Shown in pieces: positions 43,044-51,017 of a stretch of 64,000 bases of DNA. This DNA comes from Clostridiaceae bacterium. Lineage in GTDB: Bacteria > Bacillota > Clostridia > Oscillospirales > Acutalibacteraceae. How positions within the stretch are numbered: the stretch's first letter is position 1; each line of letters starts with the position of its first letter. Under the pieces are notes generated by a model that was not told where the DNA came from, ran no database searches, and saw nothing but the letters and a program-made list of their open reading frames with translations. The DNA is taken from NCBI GenBank assembly GCA_030530095.1, contig JAUMVO010000005.1, positions 1 to 64,000 of the forward strand. Direction: 5' to 3'. The position numbers and the translations under genes were made by a program.

Positions 43044-43739
43044 TTAGCCTAAAAGACCGCCGAGCATATCGCCAATGCCGCCGAGGCTGTCGCCTAAACC
43101 GCCGAGCGTATCGCCCAGACTGCCAAGGTCAAAACCGCCTATGCCGCCGCTGCCCGAGTCGCCTGAGTCGCCCGAACCGCCGAGACCGCCGATCTTGTCT
43201 TTGATGTTATCAACAACACCGTCAAGGCCGTTTTCGTCAGCCGAGTCAGCAAGACCGTAGAAGAAGTCCTTAGCGGATTCGCCTGCGCCCTCAATTGTAT
43301 CGGCCGCGCCGTTGGTATCAACAAGACCGCCGAGCGTGTCGGTAATCGAACTCGGATCAAAACCGCCGAGCAGTCCCATAATCGTGTCGAGTATTCCGCC
43401 GCCTTCGCCGCTGTCAGCCGCTTTTGTGGTGGTCGGAGCCGCAGTTGTAGGAGCTGCGGTAGTCGGAGCCGGTTTGGTGGTAGTCGGAGGTGTTGTAGGT
43501 GTTACAACGGGAGCCTGAGTAGGCTGTACTACAGGCTGAACAACCTGAGTAACCACTACCGGAGCGGGCTCCTCCTCTTTAACTATCTTCGGACCGTCCT
43601 TCGAGCCAATGACATATACGCCGCCTGTGATTGCCACAGCGAGTACAATAGCGAAAAATCTTGCCCAGCCTTTTTTGCGCTTAAGCTTTTTCGCCGCCAC
43701 TACCTCGGGAGGTACCGGAATCTTTTCTTTTTTAGCCAT
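43044..43739 (-). CDS. MAKKEK-family membrane-anchored protein with Thr/Pro linker and Gly-rich tail
   Basis: A 231-residue protein. A short basic cytoplasmic N terminus beginning MAKKEK is followed by one membrane helix (about 24-43), a Thr/Pro/Ala-rich linker (about 60-110) and a C-terminal region of Gly-Leu-Asp-Ser repeats (LGGLGDSLGGIGDMLGGLLG at the end). The N terminus and helix match the next two genes, but the folded domain they share is missing. ATG at 43739 follows GGAAAGGAAA, and the first ~40 nt of the leader are nearly identical to that of the next gene, which shows duplication. Function unknown; a wall-spanning surface protein is likely. Confidence 0.7.
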   Translation of the reverse strand: MAKKEKIPVPPEVVAAKKLKRKKGWARFFAIVLAVAITGGVYVIGSKDGPKIVKEEEPAPVVVTQVVQPVVQPTQAPVVTPTTPPTTTKPAPTTAAPTTAAPTTTKAADSGEGGGILDTIMGLLGGFDPSSITDTLGGLVDTNGAADTIEGAGESAKDFFYGLADSADENGLDGVVDNIKDKIGGLGGSGDSGDSGSGGIGGFDLGSLGDTLGGLGDSLGGIGDMLGGLLG

Positions 43740-43773
43740 ATCTGATTTCCTTTCCGGATAACCCAAAGATTAA

Positions 43774-44829
43774 TTAATAATCAATATTCATATACTTTGC
43801 GGTTGCGTCAAGGTTACCCGTACCTGTAATCGCAAAGCCAAGCTTAATCTTAAGAGTTGCGTCAGCCTTCATGGAATAGGTGAGCTCCTTGAGCTTGCCA
43901 TCGGTAATAACAGCCTTAACGTGGATGTTATGGTACTGAGCGTCAAGCGAATCAACCGTAACTTTATCCGTGTAGCCTTTAAGCTCCGACTCAACCTCCT
44001 CGCGTACTACGATATCGTTGCAGAAACGCGAGAACGCGGTGTTGCCGCTTCTGTCGGGGTTGGGAGAGTCGACAAGGTCAAACTCGTATGTATCGCCGCT
44101 TACGGCAAGGTTCTGGATGTCGCCTGCCTGAATGTTGGCAGCCTTAAGAGTATAGCTTGAACCGTGGTAGAGCTTCTCTGTGCCGCCGTCGTCCTTCTGT
44201 ACGTCGATGGTATCAAGCGTCATGCCCTTCGGAACCGTTTCGGACTTGCTGCCGTTACCGAGGAAGCCGCCTACAACAGAGTTGAGATCGTCGCCCTTTG
44301 AAATTGTTCCTATAAGACTGTTAATAGCATTTGTTGCAAAAGAACCGCCGACGTCGATGTTCGCAACGGTACAGTCTCTTGCCCAGTTATAACCTGCTTT
44401 AGCCGCTACGGCTTCGCCGGTGACCTTATTTATAAGGGCCGCTACGCTGGCAGGGTCGTTGGCCGCAGCAGCGTCTCCGCCGCCGTTGCCCGAATTGTCT
44501 GCGGGTGCAGCGCTGTTGTTATCGGTCGATGAGCTTGAAGAACTGTTGCTCGACGAGCTGTTATCGGTCGATGAACTGTTGCTCGGTGTGTTTGAATTTG
44601 TGTTTGAAGAATTGTTGTTGCTGTTGCTGTTGTTTTCAGCATTCTCGCTGGTCTCAACCTCGGTAGCTTCCGATGCCTTTATGCCCTGTGAACGTGCGAA
44701 AGCGAAAACGCCTGCCGTAAGCGCAAGTGCAACAACTACAGCCCAGAAACGCGTCCATCTGTCGGAGCGTCTGATTTTTTTCTGTATAATCTCTTCGGGG
44801 GTTAACTGAACTTTTTCTTTCTTAGCCAT
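43774..44829 (-). CDS. MAKKEK-family membrane-anchored protein, paralogue 2
   Basis: A 351-residue protein: cytoplasmic MAKKEK start, membrane helix (about 29-47), a linker of Ser/Asn/Thr/Asp repeats (about 55-115), and a folded C-terminal domain of ~225 residues starting AANDPASVAALINKVTGEAVAAK. The domain is shared with the next gene and includes YTLKAANIQAGDI, GDTYEFDLVDS, AFSRFCNDIVV and YHNIHVKAVI. I do not recognise it. ATG at 44829 follows GGAAAGGAAAC; gap to the upstream paralogue is 40 bp. Confidence 0.7.
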   Translation of the reverse strand: MAKKEKVQLTPEEIIQKKIRRSDRWTRFWAVVVALALTAGVFAFARSQGIKASEATEVETSENAENNSNSNNNSSNTNSNTPSNSSSTDNSSSSNSSSSSSTDNNSAAPADNSGNGGGDAAAANDPASVAALINKVTGEAVAAKAGYNWARDCTVANIDVGGSFATNAINSLIGTISKGDDLNSVVGGFLGNGSKSETVPKGMTLDTIDVQKDDGGTEKLYHGSSYTLKAANIQAGDIQNLAVSGDTYEFDLVDSPNPDRSGNTAFSRFCNDIVVREEVESELKGYTDKVTVDSLDAQYHNIHVKAVITDGKLKELTYSMKADATLKIKLGFAITGTGNLDATAKYMNIDY

Positions 44830-44869
44830 ATCTCTGTTTCCTTTCCGGATAACCTTAATCCGTTAAAGA

Positions 44870-45907
44870 TTAATAGGTGATGTTACTGTACTTGGCGTTT
44901 GCATCAAGGTTACCTGAGCCTTTAATGCTGACACCGGCCTTCAGTCCAAGTTGTGCATCTGCCTTCATCGAATAGCTTAATTCCTTAAGCTTTCCGTCGG
45001 AGATAACAGCCTTAACGTGAATGTTGTGATATGAAGCGTCAAGAGAGTTAACCGAAACTTTATCGCCTACCTGCTCCTGAATTTCCTTGTTAACCTCGTC
45101 AACTACAACTATATCGTTGCAGAAACGCGAGAAAGCGGTGTTGCCGCTTCTGTCGGGATTGTTGGAGTCAACAAGGTCGAACTCATAAGTGTCGCCGTTA
45201 ACCTGAAGGTTGGTGATATCGCCCGCCTGAAGGTTGGAGGCCTTAAGCGTATAGCTGGACGCATGGTAAACGTTTTCCATACTGCCGTCATCCTTCGGAA
45301 CCTGAATTGTTTCAAGTGTCTGTCCCTGAGGAACTTTTGCCGACTTGTCGCCTCTGCCGAGGAAGCCGCCGACAACAGAGTTAAGGTCTGCGTTTTCGTC
45401 AACTACATGAATAATTCCGTTAAGAAGTCCTGTAAAGCTACCGACATCGATATTGTCAACCGTGCAGTGTCTTTCCCAGTCATAGCCTGCCTTGGCCGCT
45501 ACGGCTTCGCCGGTAACCTTATTGATAAGAGCCGCTACGCTTGCAGGGTCATTTGCCGCAGCCGCGCCGCCGTTATCGGATGAACCGCCGTTGTCAACAG
45601 GAGCCGCTGTACCGCCGCTGTTGGACGAGCTGCCGCCGTTATTCGACGAACTGCCGCCGCTGTACGAAGAACCGCCCGAGGACGAGCCGCCGCCCTGTGA
45701 AGAGCTGCCGTTTGAAACAACCTTCTGAACAATGGTCGTACCCTGTCCGAAAGCTATGTAAACGATTGAATAGACAAGCAGGATTGAAAGCATTACGGCG
45801 AGAGCCTTAAGGAAGGTTGTGCCGAAGAGCTTGCGCTTCTGTGCCTTTCTTTCATTCTTAGCCGCTAACTGCTCGGGAGTTAAAGGCAATTTTTCTTTTT
45901 TAGCCAT
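44870..45907 (-). CDS. MAKKEK-family membrane-anchored protein, paralogue 1
   Basis: A 345-residue protein with the same plan as paralogue 2: MAKKEK start, membrane helix (about 31-52), a Ser/Gly/Asn linker (about 65-120) and the same C-terminal domain, with highest similarity in FSRFCNDIVV and the final GNLDANAKYSNITY. Linkers differ in composition between all three paralogues (Gly/Ser, Ser/Asn, Thr/Pro), so they diverge faster than the domains. First of the three on a promoter at 45972-46000; ATG follows GAAAGGGGAT. Function unknown. Confidence 0.7.
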   Translation of the reverse strand: MAKKEKLPLTPEQLAAKNERKAQKRKLFGTTFLKALAVMLSILLVYSIVYIAFGQGTTIVQKVVSNGSSSQGGGSSSGGSSYSGGSSSNNGGSSSNSGGTAAPVDNGGSSDNGGAAAANDPASVAALINKVTGEAVAAKAGYDWERHCTVDNIDVGSFTGLLNGIIHVVDENADLNSVVGGFLGRGDKSAKVPQGQTLETIQVPKDDGSMENVYHASSYTLKASNLQAGDITNLQVNGDTYEFDLVDSNNPDRSGNTAFSRFCNDIVVVDEVNKEIQEQVGDKVSVNSLDASYHNIHVKAVISDGKLKELSYSMKADAQLGLKAGVSIKGSGNLDANAKYSNITY

Positions 45908-45971
45908 GCGATTTTATCCCCTTTCAAGACTAAAGCATAGAATAATGCATTTTTTATTCGATACATTATAC

Positions 45972-46000
45972 AATTTACAATAAAAAATCGGAAATGTCAA
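45972..46000 (-). promoter_or_regulatory. Promoter of the MAKKEK-family operon
   Basis: A perfect TTGACA (45995-46000) with TAAATT at 17 bp (45972-45977). A perfect TATAAT also occurs at 45965-45970, but 24 bp from the -35, so the exact -10 is unclear. Confidence 0.5.
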
Positions 46001-46056
46001 TGAATTTATTGTATTTTTATTTTCCAATATAAGACTTTTTCGGAAAATTGTTTGCT

Positions 46057-48393
46057 TCAGTTTTCACAAAGCCGTATCGCTATGACCGTAATATCGTCCG
46101 TATGACCGTCGCGGCGCGCCTTTTTCGCCGCCAGCAGCACACGCTGACTGACCGCGGAAACACTCTCGTCAAGGCTGACGGAAAAGGCGTTTTTCACAGC
46201 GTTCCCCGCGTACTCAAAAGCGCCGTCCGAGCCCATCATCACAAGGTCTCCCGCGCCGAGCTGTACGCTCTGGGCGTCGAGGCTGATGTCGCGCAAAATT
46301 CCGAGCGGCATCGACACCGCGCCGACCTCGGAGAGCCGGCTCTTCCGCTTGACAAGCGACGTGCACGCGCCCGCCTTGAAAAAGCTTGCCCTGCCTGTAT
46401 GAAGATTTATTTTAATTATGTCGAGCGTTGAGAGCGTTTCGCTGCCCGGGCGCAGAAGCATAGCCGAGTTCACAAGTCTGACCGCGCTTTCGCAAGAAAA
46501 GCCCGCCTTTATCAGCTTGACTGTCATTGTAACCGCGAGCGAGGAGTCCACCGCCGCGCGCAGACCCGTGCCCATGCCGTCGCTCAAGACCGCACAGTAA
46601 TTCCCCGCTCCGTCGTAAAAGCCTTCGTAGCTGTCGCCGCACATGCCGTCACTGTCCGCAACACTGCGCGAGGCCGCCGCCTCGACGCGGTATTTTGCAC
46701 GCTCAAAGTAGGTAACTGTGACGGGCGACTGCGACTGACCGACCTCGGGCGGTGAGAGGGTGAGCCCGCATGCCGCTTCAAGCTCTTCACGAAGCTCGGC
46801 TTCACGGAGCTTTTTCGGTTTTTCGTTAAGGGTGATTTCGATTTTCAGTCTGTCCTGAGAGTCACGGGTGCAGACGACGGATTTCGGTTTGATGCCGTAA
46901 CCGTCCTCAAATACGGTATAAACACTGTCCGCAAGAGCCGTGTCAACGCCGACAGGCGCATCGAGTTCAAGCGACATTTCGTTTAAGAGAAGCTCAAGTC
47001 CGCCGAGCTGTTCGGCGGTTGTTTTGCGTATAGAGTCAACCTGCCGCCGCATACCCGCCTCAATGGTTTGTTCAAGATAACGGCGGGTAAAGCACTCGGT
47101 CAGCTCCTGCTTTTTCACGCAGCAGCCGCCGAGAAACCGCGGCAGTGAATCGGGACTTAATCTGCGACTGTTTCTGAGTGTTTCCGACATCGTCTCGAAA
47201 GACTTTTTGCAGTCGGAAAAATTCTTCGTCCAGCACAGTGAAAAATGACCGCACGAAGCGCAGATTTCATCTCTGACGGCGGCGTAGATTTCGACCGCTT
47301 CGCCCTTGGTCTGCGCCCTGAGAAGCTCGGAAGCATTATCGACGCATTCGCCGATTTCCGACAGTGCGTTCGCAGCCTTCGACAGCTTTGAAAGTACGCC
47401 GAGCCGCTGATTGCAGGTGCTCTCCGGTTCTCTTGTAACGAGCAGTTTTGACTTTATAAACCTGACCGCTTTTTCGGGCAAGGCGCCGATGATTATACAC
47501 GCGGCGAACACCTCAATAACGAGATAAAGCCTGTCCGTTGAGGCGACAAAAAACGCGTACAAAACCGTGTATGTAAGGAAGAATAAAACGGTTCTGAAAA
47601 GCTTGCCGACGTTGCCGATAATTCCGACGGCAAGTCCCGAAAACGACCACAGAAAAGCCGTTGTTCCTACCGCGCTGTCAGCCGAAAAGATCAGCCCCGC
47701 GCCGACTGCCGCAGCCACACCCGTTTCGGGTGAAATAAGGCTCATAAGAAGCAGCGCCGCCGCCGTTAAAATCCGCGAAAACGAGACCGAAAATACGGCA
47801 ATTTCGCTTACGGACAGCAGAAGCAGAAAAGCACAAAGCACTGTTATAAGAAGGTCCCTCTTTTCAAGACCTTTTTGCACCTTGAAAAGCGACAGAACGT
47901 CTCTCGCGGCGGTAAAAATATATGCCGCGGCAAAGCCGATGCACGCTTCGCCGAGAAAAAGCATAAAGCTCTCAAAGCTCACCGAGCCCGCAAACAGCAC
48001 CGTAACGCTCGTCAGAAACAGCACAATAAAGCTTGTACACGCCTCAAGCAAGCGGAACTTTTTGATTCGTTCAAACTGCCGCACGAGTGTTATGAGCACC
48101 GCGCCGCAGAGTATCGCGCAAATATAGCGAAGCGCGGAAAGGCTGTCCTGACTCATGACGTAGCCCGCCGCCGCGCCGAAGCACGCGCTAATAAGATACT
48201 TCGGCGCGACCGATACCGCGAAGGCAACGCCGAAGGGGGAAATCACCGAAAGTCCGTTGACCGAGGCGAGCAGAGCGCCGCCGAGCAGACTGAGAAGCTG
48301 ATAAATAATAAGCCTGCAGACTTTTATAATTCTGCCCTCGTCGGCAGTGTTGAATCTTTCCTTAACAAATGCAAAACCGTTCAAAAAAATCAC
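46057..48393 (-). CDS. spoIIE: Stage II sporulation protein E (PP2C phosphatase)
   Basis: A 778-residue membrane phosphatase that dephosphorylates SpoIIAA and so activates sigma-F in the forespore. About ten membrane helices fill residues 25-310, followed by a regulatory region and a C-terminal PP2C/SpoIIE domain with metal-binding VLSDGMGTG, the SADA-like region TLDIIKINLHTGRASFFKAGA and VMMGSDGAFE. Its presence marks an endospore former. The first start, a GTG at 48393, lies inside the U tract of a hairpin at 48390-48439, and the Shine-Dalgarno is weak (GGGAAC). A TTG three codons on is the next option, so the true start is uncertain. Confidence 0.92.
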   Translation of the reverse strand: MIFLNGFAFVKERFNTADEGRIIKVCRLIIYQLLSLLGGALLASVNGLSVISPFGVAFAVSVAPKYLISACFGAAAGYVMSQDSLSALRYICAILCGAVLITLVRQFERIKKFRLLEACTSFIVLFLTSVTVLFAGSVSFESFMLFLGEACIGFAAAYIFTAARDVLSLFKVQKGLEKRDLLITVLCAFLLLLSVSEIAVFSVSFSRILTAAALLLMSLISPETGVAAAVGAGLIFSADSAVGTTAFLWSFSGLAVGIIGNVGKLFRTVLFFLTYTVLYAFFVASTDRLYLVIEVFAACIIIGALPEKAVRFIKSKLLVTREPESTCNQRLGVLSKLSKAANALSEIGECVDNASELLRAQTKGEAVEIYAAVRDEICASCGHFSLCWTKNFSDCKKSFETMSETLRNSRRLSPDSLPRFLGGCCVKKQELTECFTRRYLEQTIEAGMRRQVDSIRKTTAEQLGGLELLLNEMSLELDAPVGVDTALADSVYTVFEDGYGIKPKSVVCTRDSQDRLKIEITLNEKPKKLREAELREELEAACGLTLSPPEVGQSQSPVTVTYFERAKYRVEAAASRSVADSDGMCGDSYEGFYDGAGNYCAVLSDGMGTGLRAAVDSSLAVTMTVKLIKAGFSCESAVRLVNSAMLLRPGSETLSTLDIIKINLHTGRASFFKAGACTSLVKRKSRLSEVGAVSMPLGILRDISLDAQSVQLGAGDLVMMGSDGAFEYAGNAVKNAFSVSLDESVSAVSQRVLLAAKKARRDGHTDDITVIAIRLCEN

Positions 48394-48440
48394 CGTTCCC
48401 GAAATTATAATCGAAAAAATTATAATCCGGAAACGGTGAA
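48383..48440 (-). terminator. Terminator-like hairpin abutting the spoIIE start
   Basis: TCACCGTTTCCG (48428-48439) pairs with CGGGAACGGTGA (48390-48401), 12 bp with one G-U, and on the minus strand is followed by ATTTTTTTG. The loop holds two copies of GATTATAATTT, each with a TATAAT. It may end the padR-pspC transcript, act as an attenuator of spoIIE, or hold its promoter. Confidence 0.55.
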
Positions 48441-48494
48441 AACCGAGTCGTATTACGCCGTCATATCAGCGCAGTTTTCATAAATTCCTGTCGT

Positions 48495-48707
48495 TTACTG
48501 CTCAACCGTGAAGGGCGGATCGGGCATGATTACCGCGCAGATGATATAGAATACCACGCAGGGAATTACCGCCGTGAAAATCGCAACCAGCGCGAAAATC
48601 AGACGAACGATAGTCGAGTCAATGCCGAGATATTCGGCTATGCCGCCGAGTACGCCCGAAAGCACCTTGTCGTTGCCGCTCTTGTAAAGCTTCTTAGTCT
48701 TATCCAT
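48495..48707 (-). CDS. PspC-domain membrane protein
   Basis: A 70-residue protein. Residues 2-60 are a PspC domain: LYKSGNDKVLSGVLGGIAEYLGIDSTIVRLIFALVAIF, then a second hydrophobic helix ending IICAVIMP. In other bacteria PspC-type proteins sense or react to envelope stress. Last gene of the padR operon, 12 bp after the DUF4097 gene. Confidence 0.9.
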   Translation of the reverse strand: MDKTKKLYKSGNDKVLSGVLGGIAEYLGIDSTIVRLIFALVAIFTAVIPCVVFYIICAVIMPDPPFTVEQ

Positions 48708-48719
48708 TATTATCTCTCC

Positions 48720-49733
48720 TTATTTTAATTTGAATTCTATTCCGCCTATGCCAACTTCGATATTAACCGGAAGCACCGCCGAAACCGCCGACGGGTTTTC
48801 GGGATTCGCACCCCTGACGTGACCTGCGGTCTGCACACCGCCGGAGCCGACGTTCATGCTCTGCTCAACGGTAATTCCCTCAACACTGTCAAGCTCTTCG
48901 GTCTCTGCGCCGCCCGTCTTTACGGAGTATGCAACGTCAACGAATCTGCCGTAGGGAAGCGCATACTCAACCGAGCCTATTTCGACCTTGTAGGAAGCGC
49001 TGACTGAAGTAACGAAGTCGGGAGCTACCGTAATATTGCCCGTTTCGACCTTGAAATCAGCCGAGGCAACCGTACCCGCCGAAGCCGTGATTTCACCGAC
49101 ATCAACCTTAACCTTAAGGTCGCCGAGTTCAACGTCCTTAATCTTCACGTCGCCGATTGCGCTTTCAATAAGAATTGCGCCGTCATAGTCCACGGGAATT
49201 TCTACCGTCAGCTCGCTGACGCAGCCCTTGATATTTCTGTCGGATTTAAGCCAGATGTCATAATTCTCGGCAAACAGTATCAACTCGTATTCATCAGGAT
49301 TTGCGTTTGTCTTATCAGAATACAGGTTGTACGAAGCCGACATTTTTGAATTGTCCGTCATTACAAGTTTAACCGAGCCGACGTCGCTTCTTATCCTGAT
49401 TTCCTTCAGAGACGAAACGTCAAGTCCGTCCGCTCGCTCGCCGCCGATGCAGTATTCGTCGTCGCCGATAATTGAGAAGTTTCTGCCGTTGAACATACCG
49501 TCGCCGACGTAGTTTTCGGCGCCGTCCTTAACTTTGTCAGAAAACTCGTTTGCGCCGTTTTCGATGTTTTCGAACAGTTCGCCGCCGTTCTCAATCTTTT
49601 CGAGTATTCCGCCTTCCTTAATACTGTCAATCAGCTTCGGAATTGCGTCTGCGCCGAGCGCAACCGCGCTGACTACGACAAGCAGGGAAGATATAACGAA
49701 CAGTACCGCTGTAATTATTAACGCTTTTTTCAT
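48720..49733 (-). CDS. DUF4097-family putative adhesin
   Basis: A 337-residue membrane-anchored protein. An N-terminal helix (about 5-28) is followed by a helical spacer and a long beta-helix-like domain (about 105-337) of the DUF4097 type, with repeating patterns such as IRSDVGSVKLVMTDN, IESAIGDVKIKDVELGDLKVKVDVGEITAS and FKVETGNITVAP. Such proteins regularly follow PadR and DUF1700 genes in Firmicutes. Function is not established; the name adhesin is historical. Gap to DUF1700 gene is 15 bp. Confidence 0.85.
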   Translation of the reverse strand: MKKALIITAVLFVISSLLVVVSAVALGADAIPKLIDSIKEGGILEKIENGGELFENIENGANEFSDKVKDGAENYVGDGMFNGRNFSIIGDDEYCIGGERADGLDVSSLKEIRIRSDVGSVKLVMTDNSKMSASYNLYSDKTNANPDEYELILFAENYDIWLKSDRNIKGCVSELTVEIPVDYDGAILIESAIGDVKIKDVELGDLKVKVDVGEITASAGTVASADFKVETGNITVAPDFVTSVSASYKVEIGSVEYALPYGRFVDVAYSVKTGGAETEELDSVEGITVEQSMNVGSGGVQTAGHVRGANPENPSAVSAVLPVNIEVGIGGIEFKLK

Positions 49734-49748
49734 TTCTATTCCTCCCCC

Positions 49749-50294
49749 TTAAAAGCCCGATCTCTTGTAGCTGGTTTTGAGCAGCCACGTCATAAGCAGG
49801 AACAAAAACAGTCCCGCCGTGAACAAGGCTACGCAAAGCGAAATCATAAGAACTGCCATCCAGCCCGTCGGCACAACCGCTACTGCAAGTATGCCCGCAA
49901 TTATAACGGCTATCGTCGCGCCCATCAGTCCGAGCGCCGTCGGATAAACTACAAACGCGCCGAACAGGAAAATAAAGAAAAGCACCTTCCAGATTGTCTG
50001 ATTCTTTTTATTGTTCGGATCGTTGTTCGGATTAAGCGAAGCAGGTCCCGTATAAGCCGTATAGACCGGCCTTGCGCCCTGCGACGGCTGCTGCGGAGGA
50101 ACCGCGCCGTTAAGATACTGCGCCGCACATGCCTCGGGAGCACCGAGCTCGTCGCAAATCTGCTGCTCGGTCTTGCCCATATCAAGTCCCGCCGCAAAGT
50201 GTTCCTCAAAATCCTGAATTATCTCTCCCCTTTCGGGTATCGAAAGCGGCATAAGACTGTTGTTAAGACGCTGTAAAAATTCAAATTTTGTCAC
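49749..50294 (-). CDS. DUF1700 (HAAS-type) membrane protein
   Basis: A 181-residue protein. Residues 1-60 are the HAAS-type domain ([50 protein letters not shown]), thought to interact with the PadR-type regulator encoded next to it. A Pro/Gln linker and three to four membrane helices (about 98-175) follow. The GTG at 50294 overlaps the PadR stop by GTGA and has AGGAGG upstream, so the two are translationally coupled. Confidence 0.88.
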   Translation of the reverse strand: MTKFEFLQRLNNSLMPLSIPERGEIIQDFEEHFAAGLDMGKTEQQICDELGAPEACAAQYLNGAVPPQQPSQGARPVYTAYTGPASLNPNNDPNNKKNQTIWKVLFFIFLFGAFVVYPTALGLMGATIAVIIAGILAVAVVPTGWMAVLMISLCVALFTAGLFLFLLMTWLLKTSYKRSGF

Positions 50295-50608
50295 CTTTGT
50301 CCACCTCCTAATATTTCGCCTACGCTCTGTGAAAACTCGTTCCACTCATGCTCAAGTAAAGCCTGGGTATCTTTGCCCTTCTGGGTAAGTCTGTAATATT
50401 TCCTTGCAGGTCCGTTGGGCGATTCTTTAAGATAAACTTCAAAGTACCCTTCGTTACGCAGCCTTTTGAGAAGCGGATAAATCGTGCCCTCGGAAATGTC
50501 TATACTCTTTCCGACGGTGTCCGCCAGCTCGTAGCCGTACTTATCACCCTGCTTGAGGAGCGAAAGCACACAAAGCGAAAGCACGCCCTTCTTGAACTGA
50601 ATGTTCAT
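50291..50608 (-). CDS. PadR-family transcriptional regulator
   Basis: A 105-residue winged-helix regulator (PadR-s1 type): [22 protein letters not shown] is the typical opening helix pair, and [23 protein letters not shown] … [10 protein letters not shown] the recognition helix and wing. ATG at 50608 follows AAAGGAG. It leads the operon with DUF1700, DUF4097 and PspC genes and probably represses it. A 15-bp sequence on its own -10 recurs inverted at the copA promoter (see findings). Confidence 0.9.
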   Translation of the reverse strand: MNIQFKKGVLSLCVLSLLKQGDKYGYELADTVGKSIDISEGTIYPLLKRLRNEGYFEVYLKESPNGPARKYYRLTQKGKDTQALLEHEWNEFSQSVGEILGGGQR

Positions 50609-50650
50609 AACATCTCTCCTTTCGTAAGAGTCGGGCATCGCTACCCTTGT

Positions 50651-50691
50651 AATTGCAAGTACATAATATCACACACTACCATACAATGCAA
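50651..50691 (-). promoter_or_regulatory. padR promoter with candidate operator
   Basis: TTGCAT (50686-50691) and TATTAT (50663-50668) on the minus strand, 17 bp apart. The sequence AATTGCAAGTACATA (50651-50665) overlaps the -10 and start site. Its exact inverse lies at 50963-50977. Confidence 0.65.
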
Positions 50692-50729
50692 TATACCTTG
50701 CAATATTTTACAATTTGTTCATATTTTCC

Positions 50730-50924
50730 GAATCGAAGTTTGTCGAGGAGATTGATAAACCTCTTTCGTTCCTTCCCCTCTCAGGGGAAGGGGGACCGCC
50801 GTAAGGCGGTGGATGAGGTAAACTACGACCTCATCAGTCTTTTTGCTTCGCAAAAATCCAGCTTCCCCTACAAGGGGAAGCAACGTTTGGCGATAAACCA
50901 AACTCCTCGACAAACTCAAATTTA
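50730..50924. repeat. Dispersed multi-hairpin repeat, family A, copy 3 (inverted)
   Basis: Nearly identical to copies 1 and 2 but in the opposite orientation, starting GAAGTTTGTCGAGGAG and ending CTCCTCGACAAACTC. It fills most of the gap between the padR and copA promoters. Confidence 0.85.
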
Positions 50925-50957
50925 TTTATGTTTGAAATCGCGAAGAAGAGAAATAAT

Positions 50958-50977
50958 TATAATATGTACTTGCAATT
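50958..50977 (+). promoter_or_regulatory. Possible copA -10 with shared operator-like sequence
   Basis: TATAAT (50958-50963) is followed directly by TATGTACTTGCAATT (50963-50977), the inverse of the padR box. The only -35-like hexamer, TTGAAA (50932-50937), is 20 bp away, a long spacer as at MerR-type copper promoters. An alternative TTGCAA/TATAAA pair (50970-50996) has a 15-bp spacer. Confidence 0.4.
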
Positions 50978-51017
50978 CATAGTAAATTAGTATAAATTAT
51001 TCTGAGGAGATGATTTG

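Noticed and set aside
42420..49512. Many long frames opposite galK, spoIIE, alaS and other genes
   Set aside because: They are antisense shadows of well-supported genes with GC-rich third positions; they lack ribosome binding sites and family motifs.
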